In this document: piece by piece, positions 63,745-64,000 of the stretch
Position numbering within the stretch: position 1 is the first letter of the stretch
Layout: the number at the start of each line of letters is the position of its first letter
Assembly (NCBI RefSeq): GCF_030758615.1
Contig: NZ_CP132381.1
Coordinates: 124,001 to 188,000, forward strand
Source: Gilliamella apis
Lineage (GTDB): Bacteria > Pseudomonadota > Gammaproteobacteria > Enterobacterales > Orbaceae
DNA length: 64,000 nucleotides
Reading direction: 5' to 3'
The notes under the pieces: model-generated
The model's database searches: none
Seen by the model: only the letters and a program-made list of their open reading frames with translations
Told to the model about the DNA's origin: nothing
Position numbers and translations under genes: made by a program

Positions 63745-63804
63745 CTAATGTGTTTTTATGTGTTTTAATACACATTGAAGAATGGATTTGCTAAAACACA
63801 TTAG
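63745..63804. promoter_or_regulatory. Upstream activator sites (four GTGTTTT half-sites)
   Basis: CTAATGTGTTTT (63745-63756) is repeated exactly inverted as AAAACACATTAG (63793-63804). Between them ATGTGT and ACACAT (63758-63775) form a second inverted pair. The cluster lies about 70-130 bases upstream of the expected start at about 63674, as expected for activator-bound sigma-54 promoters. Confidence 0.75.
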
Positions 63805-63812
63805 GATGTGAA

Positions 63813-64000
63813 ATGTTAAGAATTGAGATTATTTTCCAAAAATTACAGGAATTAACGCTAAAAAACAGTGAAGGAGTTACTACTTCTGAACTTGCCACAT
63901 TACTGAATTATTCTCGCGCAAATGTTAGCCACGAATTAAATCAGCTTATTAAGCAAGGAAAAGTGGTTAAAGATAAAGGAAAACCAGTCAAATATTCTAT
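63813..64000 (+). CDS. Sigma-54 dependent PTS regulator, LevR-type, 5' part only
   Basis: 62 codons from ATG 63813, open to the right edge. The visible part is an N-terminal winged helix: FQKLQELTLKNSEGVTTSEL, LNYSRANVSHELNQLIKQG, then KGKPVKYS, the typical start of LevR/ManR/CelR activators. The AAA+ sigma-54 interaction domain and PRD/EIIA domains lie outside. It is divergent from the PTS operon with the sigma-54 promoter and half-sites between them. The AAA+ part should be checked outside the window. Confidence 0.78.
   Translation, partial: MLRIEIIFQKLQELTLKNSEGVTTSELATLLNYSRANVSHELNQLIKQGKVVKDKGKPVKYS

Overview
The window looks like chromosomal DNA from an AT-rich gammaproteobacterium close to the Enterobacterales/Pasteurellales. 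Gene content (ubiUV, csdAE, dolP, hscC with a J-domain partner, grcA, tyrA fused to chorismate mutase, recC, a prfB frameshift) is typically gammaproteobacterial. The low GC, together with a CDI-type locus, a DUF1266/DjlB-like/HscC cluster and a LevR-controlled PTS, would fit the bee-gut family Orbaceae (Gilliamella, Frischella). That family assignment is inferred from gene content only and was not tested by a search.

Layout. 1-1400: the 5' part of a copper-type P-type ATPase, divergent from a cysteine-rich HxlR regulator. 1462-2265: suhB. 2831-17900: a two-partner secretion / contact-dependent inhibition island. It holds tpsB and tpsA (each with one frameshift), an LHH-type nuclease toxin tip, a SUKH immunity gene, a truncated symE, an orphan toxin tail with a zinc-ribbon immunity candidate, an intact symE-like gene, and a decayed tpsA scrap. 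18143-21798: ubiU-ubiV-csdA-csdE, for O2-independent ubiquinone hydroxylation plus sulfur mobilisation. 21857-27804: dolP, then DUF1266, a large J-domain membrane protein and convergent hscC. 28005-32845: xthA-xseA divergent from tyrA, then glmM. 33100-39507: the complete atpBEFHAGDC operon (no atpI visible). 39765-43780: recC and a TatD-family nuclease. 43823-46960: a BASS transporter, an MFS exporter and a YcbL-like metallo-hydrolase. 46978-48219: bioY behind a BirA-type operator, and a YiiX/YebB-like hydrolase. 48314-48389: tRNA-Asn. 48602-50950: a GATase1 protein, a VanW protein and sodA. 51125-53769: prfB (programmed +1 frameshift) and lysS. 53892-55451: a large secreted protein with an invasin-like tip. 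55993-59830: frameshifted uraA, upp, a GntR-like LacI regulator and ung. 60223-60606: grcA behind an FNR-like site. 60667-64000: a Lac-family PTS operon (IIA-IIB-IIC-tyrosine phosphatase) with a sigma-54 promoter that matches the consensus exactly, divergent from the start of a LevR-type activator.

Main points of interest. (1) The CDI island has a modular tail in which two symE-like copies bracket an orphan toxin/immunity cassette, and an FNR-like site plus a palindrome lie upstream of tpsB. (2) The PTS operon shows complete sigma-54/LevR regulatory architecture in the sequence. (3) The HxlR regulator next to the copper ATPase has paired cysteines suggestive of a metal sensor. (4) Three single-base frameshifts (tpsB, tpsA, uraA) sit in otherwise well-conserved genes and need to be separated from sequencing error.
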